Source: Ignavibacteria bacterium
GTDB taxonomy: Bacteria > Bacteroidota > Ignavibacteria > Ignavibacteriales > SURF-24
Length of the DNA stretch: 64,000 nucleotides
Direction: 5' to 3'
Assembly (NCBI GenBank): GCA_025612245.1
Contig: JAAXKQ010000002.1
Coordinates: 186,001 to 250,000, forward strand
The position numbers and the translations under genes were made by a program. Below are positions 1 to 8,161 of the stretch, one piece after another (within the stretch, counting starts at the first letter, position 1; each line of letters begins with the position of its first letter). Under the pieces are notes generated by a model that saw only the letters and a program-made list of their open reading frames with translations, made no database searches and was not told the origin of the DNA.

Positions 1-2
1 CA

Positions 3-749
3 GAGCAGCTCTTAAACGAGGAACGCCTGAGGAAGGCATACCAGAAGGAAACCCACATAAACAAGCTGAAAAGCTCTTTTTTGGCAAACATGTCGCACGA
101 AATCAGGACACCATTAAATGCCATAGTAGGCTACTCTGAACTGATTGAAGATGACGTAAATGCAGGAAACATTGCCTCTGCAGCAGAACTGTTCCCCTAT
201 CTTAAAGAAGGCTATGCCAGGCTTTTGAAACTGGTGGATAACATACTGGAAGTCTCACTGATACAGTCCGGTGAAACAGAGTTTGAGATCGGAAGGACGA
301 GAATAAGCGAGATACTGAGGGCGGTCTACCAGTCGATGATGAATGCCGCAGTTGAAAAGACGCTGGCTTTCGACCTGGATATTGAAGACGAAAACCTCTC
401 GATTAATGCCGACAGCAAAAAGCTTGAGAAGATCATAGCAGCCCTGGTGGATAACGCAATAAAGTATACCGAAGCACGCGGCAGAGTGCGCTTAAGTTCA
501 AGAATGGAAGGCAGCTATGCCAAGGTAGTGATTTCGGATACGGGAATCGGCATCAAGAAAGAAAGCCTTGCCCGGCTCTTTGAGGCTTTTACGCAGGAAG
601 ACGAAGGCCACAAGAGGCAGTTTGAAGGCGCAGGACTGGGACTTACGATAGCCTACAACCTCACAAAAATGATGGGAGGCGAGCTTTCCGTGGACAGCAT
701 AATAAACGAAGGGACAACAATAACCCTGACATTCCCCATCCCCTGCTAA
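3..749 (+). CDS. Sensor histidine kinase, C-terminal part (5' end outside window)
   Basis: The reading frame is open from the first bases of the window, so the gene begins upstream; a TTG at 81 is internal and not a real start. What remains is the kinase core. A helical stretch leads into the phospho-acceptor H box 'FLANMSHEIRTPLNA', followed by a HATPase_c domain with the N box (DNAIKY), the G1 box (DTGIGI) and the G2 box (GAGLGLTIA). It ends about ten residues after the last strand, so no receiver domain is fused at the C terminus. The protein would autophosphorylate on the H-box histidine and pass phosphate to a response regulator that is not visible here. The missing N terminus would hold the sensor part, so the stimulus cannot be inferred. 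The next 250 bases carry no recognisable gene. Confidence 0.93.
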   Translation, partial: EQLLNEERLRKAYQKETHINKLKSSFLANMSHEIRTPLNAIVGYSELIEDDVNAGNIASAAELFPYLKEGYARLLKLVDNILEVSLIQSGETEFEIGRTRISEILRAVYQSMMNAAVEKTLAFDLDIEDENLSINADSKKLEKIIAALVDNAIKYTEARGRVRLSSRMEGSYAKVVISDTGIGIKKESLARLFEAFTQEDEGHKRQFEGAGLGLTIAYNLTKMMGGELSVDSIINEGTTITLTFPIPC

Positions 750-1002
750 GAAAAGTAATTCTCAGGCTGAGAAAGTGAACGTTTATTTAGCCCGGAGGAT
801 AACCCGGGGGATTTCAAGCATCCGTTTGCTGACGCTTCAAATTATCAAAATCAGCCCGGCATATATTTGGTTTCAAGGGACAGTTTCCTAAAGGCTTCAG
901 AGGGCCTCAAAAATCTTAAAAGTGCCTCCATTTAATTCTTTCCTTTCAGGTCTTATTTACTTAACTTTTCGAATTAAAAAAACTGACTAATTAATTATAG
1001 TT

Positions 1003-3828
1003 ATGAAACTTAGAAACCTTTTACCCGCTCTTTTGCTCTTTGTGCATCCGCTGAATGCCCAGGATACTTCACAGACTTTTCTCTCGTTGAAACCGACAGG
1101 AGTTGAAAACTTTCTTAGCCTCCATCCTGATTATGACGGCAGGGGGACGGTTATTTTTGTGCTGGATACGGGTGTGGACATGGGAATTGACGGCCTTAAG
1201 ACTACTCCCGACGGTAAGCCCAAGGTAATTGACGTGAGGGATTTTACCGGGCAGGGCAACGTCAGGATATCCGGAGCCCGTCTGGAAAAAGAAGATGGCG
1301 AATTCGTCCTTGAAAACGCCGAGCGCACGCTTTCGGTAAAAGGAGTTGATAAGCTGGGCCTTAAACCCGTTGACGGCAGCTACTTTATCGGGAATTTTGA
1401 CGAGGAAAGATTTAAGAACTCAAATTCCGGCGTAAAGGACCTTAACGGGAACGGTAAGACAAACGATAACTTTGTTGTTGTAGTCTTTAAGACCTCACAA
1501 GGCGGCGAGGAATTCTGGGTGGCATATTTCGACACCAACGCCGACGGCAGCCTGGAAGACGAAAAGCCTCTCAGGAGCTATCACGAGAAGTTCGACACCT
1601 TCCAGATCCAACAGGCACCCGGCAGGCTTCCTTATTTTACGTTTGCCTTTAACATATTTCCCGAAGCCGGTACTGTAAGCGTTTTTTATGACGACGGCGC
1701 CCACGGCACACACGTCTCCGGCATAGCATCCGGCTACATGATAGGCCGCGAGAAGCACTTTAACGGGGTTGCCCCGGGTTCAAAGCTTGTGGGACTCAAG
1801 ATCGGTCAGAACACAATGTCGGGCGGTGCTACGGTTACCGAAAGCATGAAAAGGGCCTACCTCTTTGCCGATTCGGTCTCCAGGGTGTGGAAACAGCCGT
1901 GCATCATTAATATGAGTTTTGGAATAGGAAGCGTCATTGAAGGAAATGCGGATATGGAGCTTTTCCTGCAGGACCTCTTAAGAAAGAATCCTTACCTTTA
2001 TGTCTGTACGTCAAACGGCAATAATGGACCCGGAATTTCGAGCTCGGGCCTGCCGGCCTCTTCAAAGTATGTATTATCTTCGGGCGCCGTTTTAACAAAG
2101 GACGTGGGGCGCGACGTCTACAGCGCATCGCTTAGCGAAGACATAATCCTCCACTTCAGCGCCAGGGGCGGAGAGGTCTCAAAGCCCGACGTGGTTTCAC
2201 CCGGGGCATGCGTTTCAACCGTACCTAACTGGAGCACGAGCGACCGCATGTGGGGTACAAGCATGGCCTCACCTTACTCGACCGGAGTAACCTCGCTGAT
2301 CCTAAGTGCCGTAAGCCAGAAATATCCCGGACTTAAAATCCCTTCACAGGTGCTCTTCAGGGCCATAAAAAACGGCGCCATGCATATGGACGGTTACACT
2401 GCGCTGGATGAAGGCGCGGGATACATAAATGTTGAAGGTGCCTTTTCGGTTCTGGAGAAAATGATTAAAAACAAGGACTATGAGGATACCGAAGACTATA
2501 ACATTACGGCATACGTGCCAAGCATGGCTAACGACCGGGCTCCAAACCTTTATTTCCGCGACGGCTCCATAATTAAAGATGGCGATACATTCAGGTATAA
2601 CATTTCCAGGGTTAATGCGGGCGAAGGCAAAAAGTTCTACGGCATCTTTAACCTTGAAAGCAACTCTGGCTGGCTTGTACCGGTACAGAAGAAGATTTAT
2701 TTCAGAAACGGGCAGGGCACTGCTCTTAACGTACGATTCGACAAGTCGCAGATGAAAGAGCCGGGGCTTTACACGGGTAAAATTTCTGCTTTCCCCGAGG
2801 GCAGGAAAGGATTCCCGGAGTTTAGCATGCTTGCAACGGTTATTATCCCTTATGAATTTAACGGCTCTAACCGTTACACACAGACCTTTGAAAAGGAAGT
2901 CCTGCAGCCGGGAAGGCACAAGAGGTATTTTATCAACATCCCCTCAGGAACGGGAAACGTTACAATAAAGATCAGTTCCGACGGGAAGAACTATGCTCAG
3001 GCAGTCTACCGCCTTTTCGACCCGGACGGCGAGAATATTTACACTTCGCAGCTGTTAAATTCGGATCTTAAGGAAGCTGAATTTACCTCCAACCACGAAA
3101 ACCTCAGGCCAGGGGTTTATGAGCTCGTTGTGCACGGATATTATATGGCAAAGCAGGCTTCCGTTTACAACCTAAAAATTGAGTGCTCGGGTGTTAATTC
3201 GCTGAACAAGGAAATAGTGCTGGATACAAAAAACAGGAATATTTCCGTCATGAACTCCTTCAGCCAGGTAAAGCAGTACGAGCTTACGGGAAGGCTTTTG
3301 GGCTACAGAAAGGAATTTACGGCTGAATTTAACGGAGTCGACAGGTACGTTTATCCGTTTGTAATCAGGAAGAACGAATCTTCAAAAGAGTTTAACTTCA
3401 GCATCAGCAAAGAAGATTTCAACAAGTTTACCGATTTCTCCGTAATTATTTACGACGAATCGGGCAAAGCTTTGATCAAAGACGGGCTAAATTACGAGAA
3501 CGGGGAGATCAGCCTTGAGAACACATTCGGTGAAAAGGATTCAACGAAACTCAGCTTGGAGCTGATCCCGGCATTTGCAAATAAGGCCGGTTATGCAAGG
3601 GTGGAAATAAAAGAAGTCACCAGTATTTCTTCTCCGGTGGAATTTCCGGTTCAGTACGGGCAGTCGAGCCGCATTGAGCTATATCCTAACGTTGAGAAGA
3701 AGCTGAAATGTTCATTTGAAGCCCCGTCATATTATTACCCGGCTGATTCAAAGCCTTATGGGAAAGTTTATTTCAGATCTATAGAGACAGACAAAGTAGA
3801 ATTAGAGTTACCTTTTTTATTCAAATAA
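1003..3828 (+). CDS. Secreted tripeptidyl-peptidase-II-like subtilase (S8 family)
   Basis: A 941-residue protein with a Sec signal peptide (residues 1-20, ending NAQ). The subtilase triad is visible: Asp55 in VLDTGVD, His234 in AHGTHVSG and Ser420 in GTSMASP, with the oxyanion Asn in SNGNNGPG. The Asp-His distance is about 180 residues, against roughly 30 in ordinary subtilisins. The insert, and motifs such as 'YDGRGTVIFVLDTGVD', 'TPDGKPKVIDV' and 'GVAPGSKLVGLKIG', match what I remember of eukaryotic TPP II, a giant exopeptidase that removes tripeptides. After the catalytic domain come beta-rich regions also resembling TPP II, but the protein ends before the TPP II C-terminal helical repeats (about 1,250 residues in animals). 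No T9SS sorting domain is present. The OPT transporter gene starts 18 bp downstream, which suggests secreted or periplasmic peptide trimming coupled to uptake. Tripeptidyl activity is inferred from homology. Confidence 0.88.
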   Translation: MKLRNLLPALLLFVHPLNAQDTSQTFLSLKPTGVENFLSLHPDYDGRGTVIFVLDTGVDMGIDGLKTTPDGKPKVIDVRDFTGQGNVRISGARLEKEDGEFVLENAERTLSVKGVDKLGLKPVDGSYFIGNFDEERFKNSNSGVKDLNGNGKTNDNFVVVVFKTSQGGEEFWVAYFDTNADGSLEDEKPLRSYHEKFDTFQIQQAPGRLPYFTFAFNIFPEAGTVSVFYDDGAHGTHVSGIASGYMIGREKHFNGVAPGSKLVGLKIGQNTMSGGATVTESMKRAYLFADSVSRVWKQPCIINMSFGIGSVIEGNADMELFLQDLLRKNPYLYVCTSNGNNGPGISSSGLPASSKYVLSSGAVLTKDVGRDVYSASLSEDIILHFSARGGEVSKPDVVSPGACVSTVPNWSTSDRMWGTSMASPYSTGVTSLILSAVSQKYPGLKIPSQVLFRAIKNGAMHMDGYTALDEGAGYINVEGAFSVLEKMIKNKDYEDTEDYNITAYVPSMANDRAPNLYFRDGSIIKDGDTFRYNISRVNAGEGKKFYGIFNLESNSGWLVPVQKKIYFRNGQGTALNVRFDKSQMKEPGLYTGKISAFPEGRKGFPEFSMLATVIIPYEFNGSNRYTQTFEKEVLQPGRHKRYFINIPSGTGNVTIKISSDGKNYAQAVYRLFDPDGENIYTSQLLNSDLKEAEFTSNHENLRPGVYELVVHGYYMAKQASVYNLKIECSGVNSLNKEIVLDTKNRNISVMNSFSQVKQYELTGRLLGYRKEFTAEFNGVDRYVYPFVIRKNESSKEFNFSISKEDFNKFTDFSVIIYDESGKALIKDGLNYENGEISLENTFGEKDSTKLSLELIPAFANKAGYARVEIKEVTSISSPVEFPVQYGQSSRIELYPNVEKKLKCSFEAPSYYYPADSKPYGKVYFRSIETDKVELELPFLFK

Positions 3829-3846
3829 CGAAGGAGTATTTGTTTT

Positions 3847-5829
3847 ATGAGTGATCAAGTTGCCATTACCAACGGCGGATTACCCGAAAATGCCTATACG
3901 GAATTAAAGCCGGGTGAGGAGTATATACCGGTAATGTCGCCCAGGGCGGTTCATCCGGAAGTAACTCCGTGGTCGGTAACCTGGGGCCTTGTAATGGCTG
4001 TCATTTTCTCGGCTGCCGCAGCTTACCTTGGCCTAAAAATAGGGCAGGTCTTCGAGGCCGCAATTCCAATTGCAATTATTGCAGTAGGGCTTTCAACGGC
4101 TACGAGGCGGAAAAACGCCCTTGGAGAAAACGTTATTATACAGTCAATTGGTGCGAGCTCGGGTGTAATTGTTGCAGGTGCAATTTTTACAATTCCGGCG
4201 CTTTACATACTTAACCTGCACGTGCAGTTCATGCAGATCTTTTTAGCTTCTCTTTTCGGGGGGTTCCTGGGAATACTTTTCCTCATTCCCTTCAGGAAAT
4301 ATTTCGTGGGTGAGATGCACGGTAAATTCCCCTTCCCAGAGGCAACTGCAACAACCGAGGTCTTAATAGCAGGTGAAAAAGGGGGCGGGCAGGCCCTGGT
4401 TCTGGTTGTAAGCGGAATCATAGGAGGCCTTTACGACTTTATTATTGCCACTTTCGGCTGGTGGAGCGAGGTCTTTTCGACACGCGTCGTTGAGGCAGGA
4501 CAGAAGCTGGCAGACAACTACAAGCTCGTCTTCAGGATGAACGTCGGTGCGGCAGTAATGGGACTTGGTTACATTACAGGCCTTAAATATACGGCAATCA
4601 TTGCTGCAGGCTCTTTTGTTTCCTGGTATGTGCTGATCCCTATAGTAAACTATATTGGAGGCGCACTTACACAGCCTCTGGGTGTAAACGTAACGCTATT
4701 GGTCAAGGATATGTCGCCTGAACAGATATTTTCAACTTACGTGCGGCACATCGGCATTGGCGGCATTGCAATGGCGGGAATAATCGGAATCATACGCTCC
4801 TCGAAGATCATTGTCTCGGCGTTCTCTTTGGCCGTTAAGGAGATCTTCGGCGGCAAAGGTGACCATACCTCAAAACTCAGGACACAGAGGGACATTCCGA
4901 TGGCAATTATTGTTGTCGGGATACTGGTTACGGCCATACTGGTATTCATATTCTTCAGAACGGGTGTGGTTACAAACCTTACACACGCGGTAGTTGGACT
5001 TTTAATTGTGCTTATTATCTCCTTCCTGTTTACAACCGTAGCCGCAAACGCAATTGCAATTGTAGGCACAAACCCGGTTTCGGGCATGACGCTGATGACG
5101 CTTATCATGTCCAGCATCGTCCTGGTTTCTGTCGGTCTTACCGGGGAAGTCGGCATGATTGCGGCTCTCATCATTGGCGGCACGGTTTGTACGGCGCTTT
5201 CAATGGCAGGCGGCTTTATAACAGACCTTAAAATTGGCTACTGGCTGGGCTCGTCGCCCTACAAGCAGGAGTCGTTCAAGTTCCTGGGAACCGTAGTTGC
5301 CTCAGCAACCGTAGGCTGGGTAATTTTAATATTAAACCAGACATACGGATTTTCAGGTGAAGGAGCTCTTGTTGCCCCGCAGGCCAATGCAATGGCAGCC
5401 GTAATAAAGCCTCTTATGTCGCAGCAGCCTGCACCCTGGATGCTTTATGTGGCCGGCGCCTTTATGGCCTTAATACTTACAATGCTTGGAGTTCCGGCCC
5501 TTGCATTTGCCCTTGGAATGTATATTCCTCTTGAGCTCAACACTCCCCTTCTTGTCGGCGGACTTATCTCGTACTTTGTTTCCACAAGGAGCAAGGATGA
5601 GAAAGTGAATAATTCAAGAAGAGAGCGCGGTACGCTTATCGCCTCGGGCTTCATCGCAGGCGGCGCATTGATGGGTGTTGTAAGTGCAATGATGCGCTTC
5701 TGGAACATCAACTTTGTTAATGCCGAATGGCAGGAATCGCACGCGGCTGAACTGATAGCAATTACAATGTTTGCGCTAATCTGCGCTTACATGATATGGG
5801 ATTCGCTGAGAGCAAAGGCACAGGACTAA
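3847..5829 (+). CDS. OPT family oligopeptide transporter
   Basis: A 660-residue polytopic inner-membrane protein with about 14-16 hydrophobic segments. Family landmarks include 'AAYLGLKIGQVFEAAIPIAI' near the N terminus and 'GEMHGKFPFPEATATTEVL' around residues 155-175. These are typical of the bacterial OPT/YSL branch, which imports small peptides or metal chelates with protons. An AAGGAG sequence lies about 12 bases before the ATG. The gene is 18 bp downstream of the TPP-II-like peptidase and almost certainly co-transcribed with it, so di- to tetrapeptides released by that enzyme are the likeliest substrate; metal-siderophore transport cannot be excluded from sequence. A strong hairpin ends the operon. 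Confidence 0.93.
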   Translation: MSDQVAITNGGLPENAYTELKPGEEYIPVMSPRAVHPEVTPWSVTWGLVMAVIFSAAAAYLGLKIGQVFEAAIPIAIIAVGLSTATRRKNALGENVIIQSIGASSGVIVAGAIFTIPALYILNLHVQFMQIFLASLFGGFLGILFLIPFRKYFVGEMHGKFPFPEATATTEVLIAGEKGGGQALVLVVSGIIGGLYDFIIATFGWWSEVFSTRVVEAGQKLADNYKLVFRMNVGAAVMGLGYITGLKYTAIIAAGSFVSWYVLIPIVNYIGGALTQPLGVNVTLLVKDMSPEQIFSTYVRHIGIGGIAMAGIIGIIRSSKIIVSAFSLAVKEIFGGKGDHTSKLRTQRDIPMAIIVVGILVTAILVFIFFRTGVVTNLTHAVVGLLIVLIISFLFTTVAANAIAIVGTNPVSGMTLMTLIMSSIVLVSVGLTGEVGMIAALIIGGTVCTALSMAGGFITDLKIGYWLGSSPYKQESFKFLGTVVASATVGWVILILNQTYGFSGEGALVAPQANAMAAVIKPLMSQQPAPWMLYVAGAFMALILTMLGVPALAFALGMYIPLELNTPLLVGGLISYFVSTRSKDEKVNNSRRERGTLIASGFIAGGALMGVVSAMMRFWNINFVNAEWQESHAAELIAITMFALICAYMIWDSLRAKAQD

Positions 5830-5867
5830 AAGTTCTTAGTTTTGAGGGAAATTCCAAAACGGATATT

Positions 5868-5904
5868 AAAAAGGCAGGAGCCCAAAGGGAAATCCTGCCT
5901 TTTC
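5868..5904. terminator. Intrinsic terminator between convergent genes
   Basis: Inverted repeat AAAAGGCAGGA / TCCTGCCTTTT with a loop of about 13 nt, with A and T flanks so it can work in both directions. It sits between the OPT gene (plus) and the small lipoprotein gene (minus). Confidence 0.8.
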
Positions 5905-5920
5905 TATATTCAACATAATC

Positions 5921-6319
5921 TTATTTTTTCATTATAAACTGAACTAGTACGGCATCAGACATTCCCCTGCGGTCTCTTGCAAAACATTGAACCCAGGGTG
6001 TGTCCAGGTCAACATTCCGCCAGTTATTGGGATAGAATACGTGTGAGTTCTCAAAAGTATTATAAAGTGAATGCTCCCTGTCTGAAGTACCCTTTATATG
6101 TAACCTACCGTCGGTAATCCAGTCATATACCAGTGTATCTTTGTCGGGGTCACTTGCATAGCAGGTTATTACAACAGAATCCGAAGGGCTGACGACTTTA
6201 GGAACTACGGTTACGGATGATATTTGAGGCCGGTGATTTTCCGGTTTTTCGGGCTTTACCGGATCACTACAGCTTAAGTTCAATAGCATTACAAATATTA
6301 AGATTATGGCTTGTTTCAT
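5921..6319 (-). CDS. Small lipoprotein with an Ig/PKD-like domain
   Basis: I start the gene at the ATG at 6319, giving 132 residues that begin MKQAIILIFVMLLNLSC. This is a clean lipoprotein signal with the lipobox Cys at residue 17, whereas the longer frame adds a second hydrophobic stretch with no clear ribosome site. After a short Pro/Glu/Lys linker comes a beta-rich domain (SSVTVVPKVVSPSDSVVITC, then ASDPDKDTLVYDW) of the kind seen in Ig-like or PKD-like surface modules. It ends soon after one such domain. No catalytic motif is visible. It is a single-gene unit, convergent with the OPT gene. Function is unknown; it is probably anchored in the outer or inner membrane. Confidence 0.72.
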   Translation of the reverse strand: MKQAIILIFVMLLNLSCSDPVKPEKPENHRPQISSVTVVPKVVSPSDSVVITCYASDPDKDTLVYDWITDGRLHIKGTSDREHSLYNTFENSHVFYPNNWRNVDLDTPWVQCFARDRRGMSDAVLVQFIMKK

Positions 6320-6513
6320 TTTTACCCCGTTTTTTAGCAGGAAGGATACCGGTATAATTGCAAATAATGTTGCAATATGCAAGCGGGAATAGAAAAATAG
6401 AACTCTCCGTGGCTCTTAAATTAAGCTGACGCCTAAGGCCGCAGAGGACGCCAAACGCCGGACTACAAATGTCACCTCATCCGGAGGATGACAGAGTGGC
6501 TGCGTAATTCTGG

Positions 6514-6541
6514 TTGATCGCATTCCATTGGTTTGTATAAT
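6514..6541 (+). promoter_or_regulatory. Candidate sigma70-type promoter
   Basis: TTGATC, a 16-bp spacer and a perfect TATAAT. It points to the terminator about 70 bp downstream and then to the aminotransferase gene. Assigned by eye only. Confidence 0.45.
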
Positions 6542-6610
6542 AAATAAGTTATTATGGGTGAATAAAGTTAAGAAAAATCGTTATATTTAAGTAATAGATA
6601 CATTTTACAC

Positions 6611-6640
6611 GACCTTGAGGAGATTTCCTCAGGGTCTTTT
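6611..6640 (+). terminator. Terminator or attenuator ahead of the class V aminotransferase
   Basis: Stem GACCTTGAGGA / TCCTCAGGGTC (one mismatch) followed by TTTTTATTTTA, 40 bp before the aminotransferase start. It ends either a small RNA from the promoter at 6514 or acts as a conditional leader terminator. No leader peptide with a codon run was found. Confidence 0.6.
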
Positions 6641-6679
6641 TATTTTATCCGTTCATTAAACCAAAAACAAAGAAATAAA

Positions 6680-7816
6680 ATGATGCAAATTGCCGAAGCA
6701 AGGAAATACTACCCTCACCTGAAAAGCGGCCGCATATACATGAACCACGCCGCAATAAGCCCTTTGTCTGAACCGGTTGTAAAGGAGCTTAATGACTATA
6801 TATATATCAGGAGTGAAACGGAAATTGAGAACTTTCCTGAATATATGAAGGTATTCCAGGATACAAAGGATAAGCTGGGCGAAATGATAAACTGCCAGGC
6901 CTCCAGGATAGCCTTCGTGGATAATACGTCCAACGGTCTTAACATTCTGGCGCAGGGACTGGAATGGAAGGCAGGCGACAGGATAGTGCTAAATGACATA
7001 GAATTTCCTTCAAACATATATCCTTTCCTTAACCTTAAAGAGCAGGGTGTGGAAATAGATTTTGTAAAGTCGCACGACGGAATAGTCTCTTTTGAGGACA
7101 TTGAGCATGCTATTAGCAGCAGAACAAGGCTCGTCTCAATAAGTCACGTGCAGTTTCTTTCAGGCTACAGGGCAGAGATAGGCAAAATTGGCGAGCTCTG
7201 CCGCAGCAAAGGAATTATTTTCTGCGTGGATGCAATACAGTCTGCCGGGGCGCTTAATGTTGACGTCGAAAGGATGAAAATTGACTTTCTTGCCGCGGGG
7301 ACGCAGAAGTGGATGATGGCTCTGCAGGGGCTGGCATTCATTTTTGTAACAGAAGAGCTCCAGGAAAAAATCAAGCCCAGATACGTGGGCTGGACGTCTG
7401 TCAGTGATGCCTGGAACCTGCTAAACTATGACCTTAAGCTCAGGAGTTCAGCCGAGCGCTTCCAGAACGGCACCCTTTCAACCATCGGTGTCATAGGGCT
7501 CCACGGCTCGCTCGTTTTTATGAGGCAGTTCGGGCACGATAAGATTGAAGAGGCAATCCTCAGTAACACGGAGTATTTTATGGGGCGCCTTAATGAAGCT
7601 GGTATACCGGTGGTGCTTAAAGGTGTGGAAAAGAAAAATCTTTCCGGCATAGTAAGCATCCGTTCTTTAAAGGCGCAGGAAGTATTTGATGAACTGGAAA
7701 AAAGGGGCGTAACTGCTGCCGTAAGGGAGGGCATTGTGAGGTTTTCGCCTCATTTTTACAACAACAGGGAGGAGATTGACAGGGTCGTAGAAATCCTGAA
7801 AGAATTATTGCCCTGA
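6680..7816 (+). CDS. Class V PLP-dependent aminotransferase (cysteine desulfurase/epimerase-like)
   Basis: A 378-residue fold-type I PLP enzyme of the aminotransferase class V family. Visible elements are the N-terminal 'YMNHAAISPLS' substrate loop, 'DAIQSAGALNVDV' with the cofactor-binding Asp, and the Schiff-base lysine K210 in GTQKWMMA. The active-site Cys loop of SufS-type cysteine desulfurases is absent, so it more likely belongs to the isopenicillin-N-epimerase-like or selenocysteine-lyase-like branch with an undefined amino substrate. Two ATG codons are adjacent at 6680 and 6683, with no strong ribosome site. It is a single gene between a leader terminator and a strong downstream terminator. 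The substrate cannot be read from the sequence. Confidence 0.88.
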   Translation: MMQIAEARKYYPHLKSGRIYMNHAAISPLSEPVVKELNDYIYIRSETEIENFPEYMKVFQDTKDKLGEMINCQASRIAFVDNTSNGLNILAQGLEWKAGDRIVLNDIEFPSNIYPFLNLKEQGVEIDFVKSHDGIVSFEDIEHAISSRTRLVSISHVQFLSGYRAEIGKIGELCRSKGIIFCVDAIQSAGALNVDVERMKIDFLAAGTQKWMMALQGLAFIFVTEELQEKIKPRYVGWTSVSDAWNLLNYDLKLRSSAERFQNGTLSTIGVIGLHGSLVFMRQFGHDKIEEAILSNTEYFMGRLNEAGIPVVLKGVEKKNLSGIVSIRSLKAQEVFDELEKRGVTAAVREGIVRFSPHFYNNREEIDRVVEILKELLP

Positions 7817-7828
7817 AATGATAGTTTT

Positions 7829-7868
7829 AGAGAAGGCGCCTTAAAGGCGCCTTCTCTGAGGCTTTTTT
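7829..7868. terminator. Strong bidirectional terminator
   Basis: Perfect 12-bp stem AGAGAAGGCGCC / GGCGCCTTCTCT with a TTAAA loop, then a T-run at 7863. It separates the aminotransferase gene from the convergent minus-strand genes. Confidence 0.88.
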
Positions 7869-7872
7869 AGAA

Positions 7873-8100
7873 TTAAAGCTGTGTCTCTTCAGATTTTAAT
7901 GAAAGTTCGACCTTGAGATTAAATTCGGCACCGCTAAAGAGGGTGTACTTTATGTTCCCGATGCTGCACTTGTAATCCTCGCCTACAAGGTCACTTACTA
8001 CCTTTGAAATTCCTGCTTCCAGAGAATCCGTTGAGATGGATTTTAACTTATTGTGCAGAATTCTGTTAATATCAATGTCTTTTTCGTTTTCCTGGTTCAT
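7873..8100 (-). CDS. Small hypothetical protein (75 aa)
   Basis: A short acidic cytosolic protein with no signal peptide or membrane segment. It has an N-terminal polar helix, then a beta-rich half (SIGNIKYTLFSGAEFNLKVE). It lies 61 bp downstream of the phosphomannomutase gene on the same strand and may be co-transcribed with it. I do not recognise the family. Being a short frame, it is supported mainly by good coding-like composition and position between a gene and a terminator. Confidence 0.55.
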   Translation of the reverse strand: MNQENEKDIDINRILHNKLKSISTDSLEAGISKVVSDLVGEDYKCSIGNIKYTLFSGAEFNLKVELSLKSEETQL

Positions 8101-8161
8101 TGTTTTCTCTTCTTATTTGAGATGTTTATACTTTAGACGTATCATCTTCAAAAAGGTTCTG

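Larger units (their letters stand above)
6320..6679. other. Intergenic region holding a short promoter-terminator unit
   Basis: No protein gene could be supported here. The left part should hold the minus-strand promoter of the lipoprotein gene. The right part contains a sigma70-like promoter (6514-6541) and an intrinsic terminator (6611-6640), both on the plus strand, before the aminotransferase start at 6680. Together they would give a transcript of roughly 90 nt or an attenuated leader. Confidence 0.5.
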
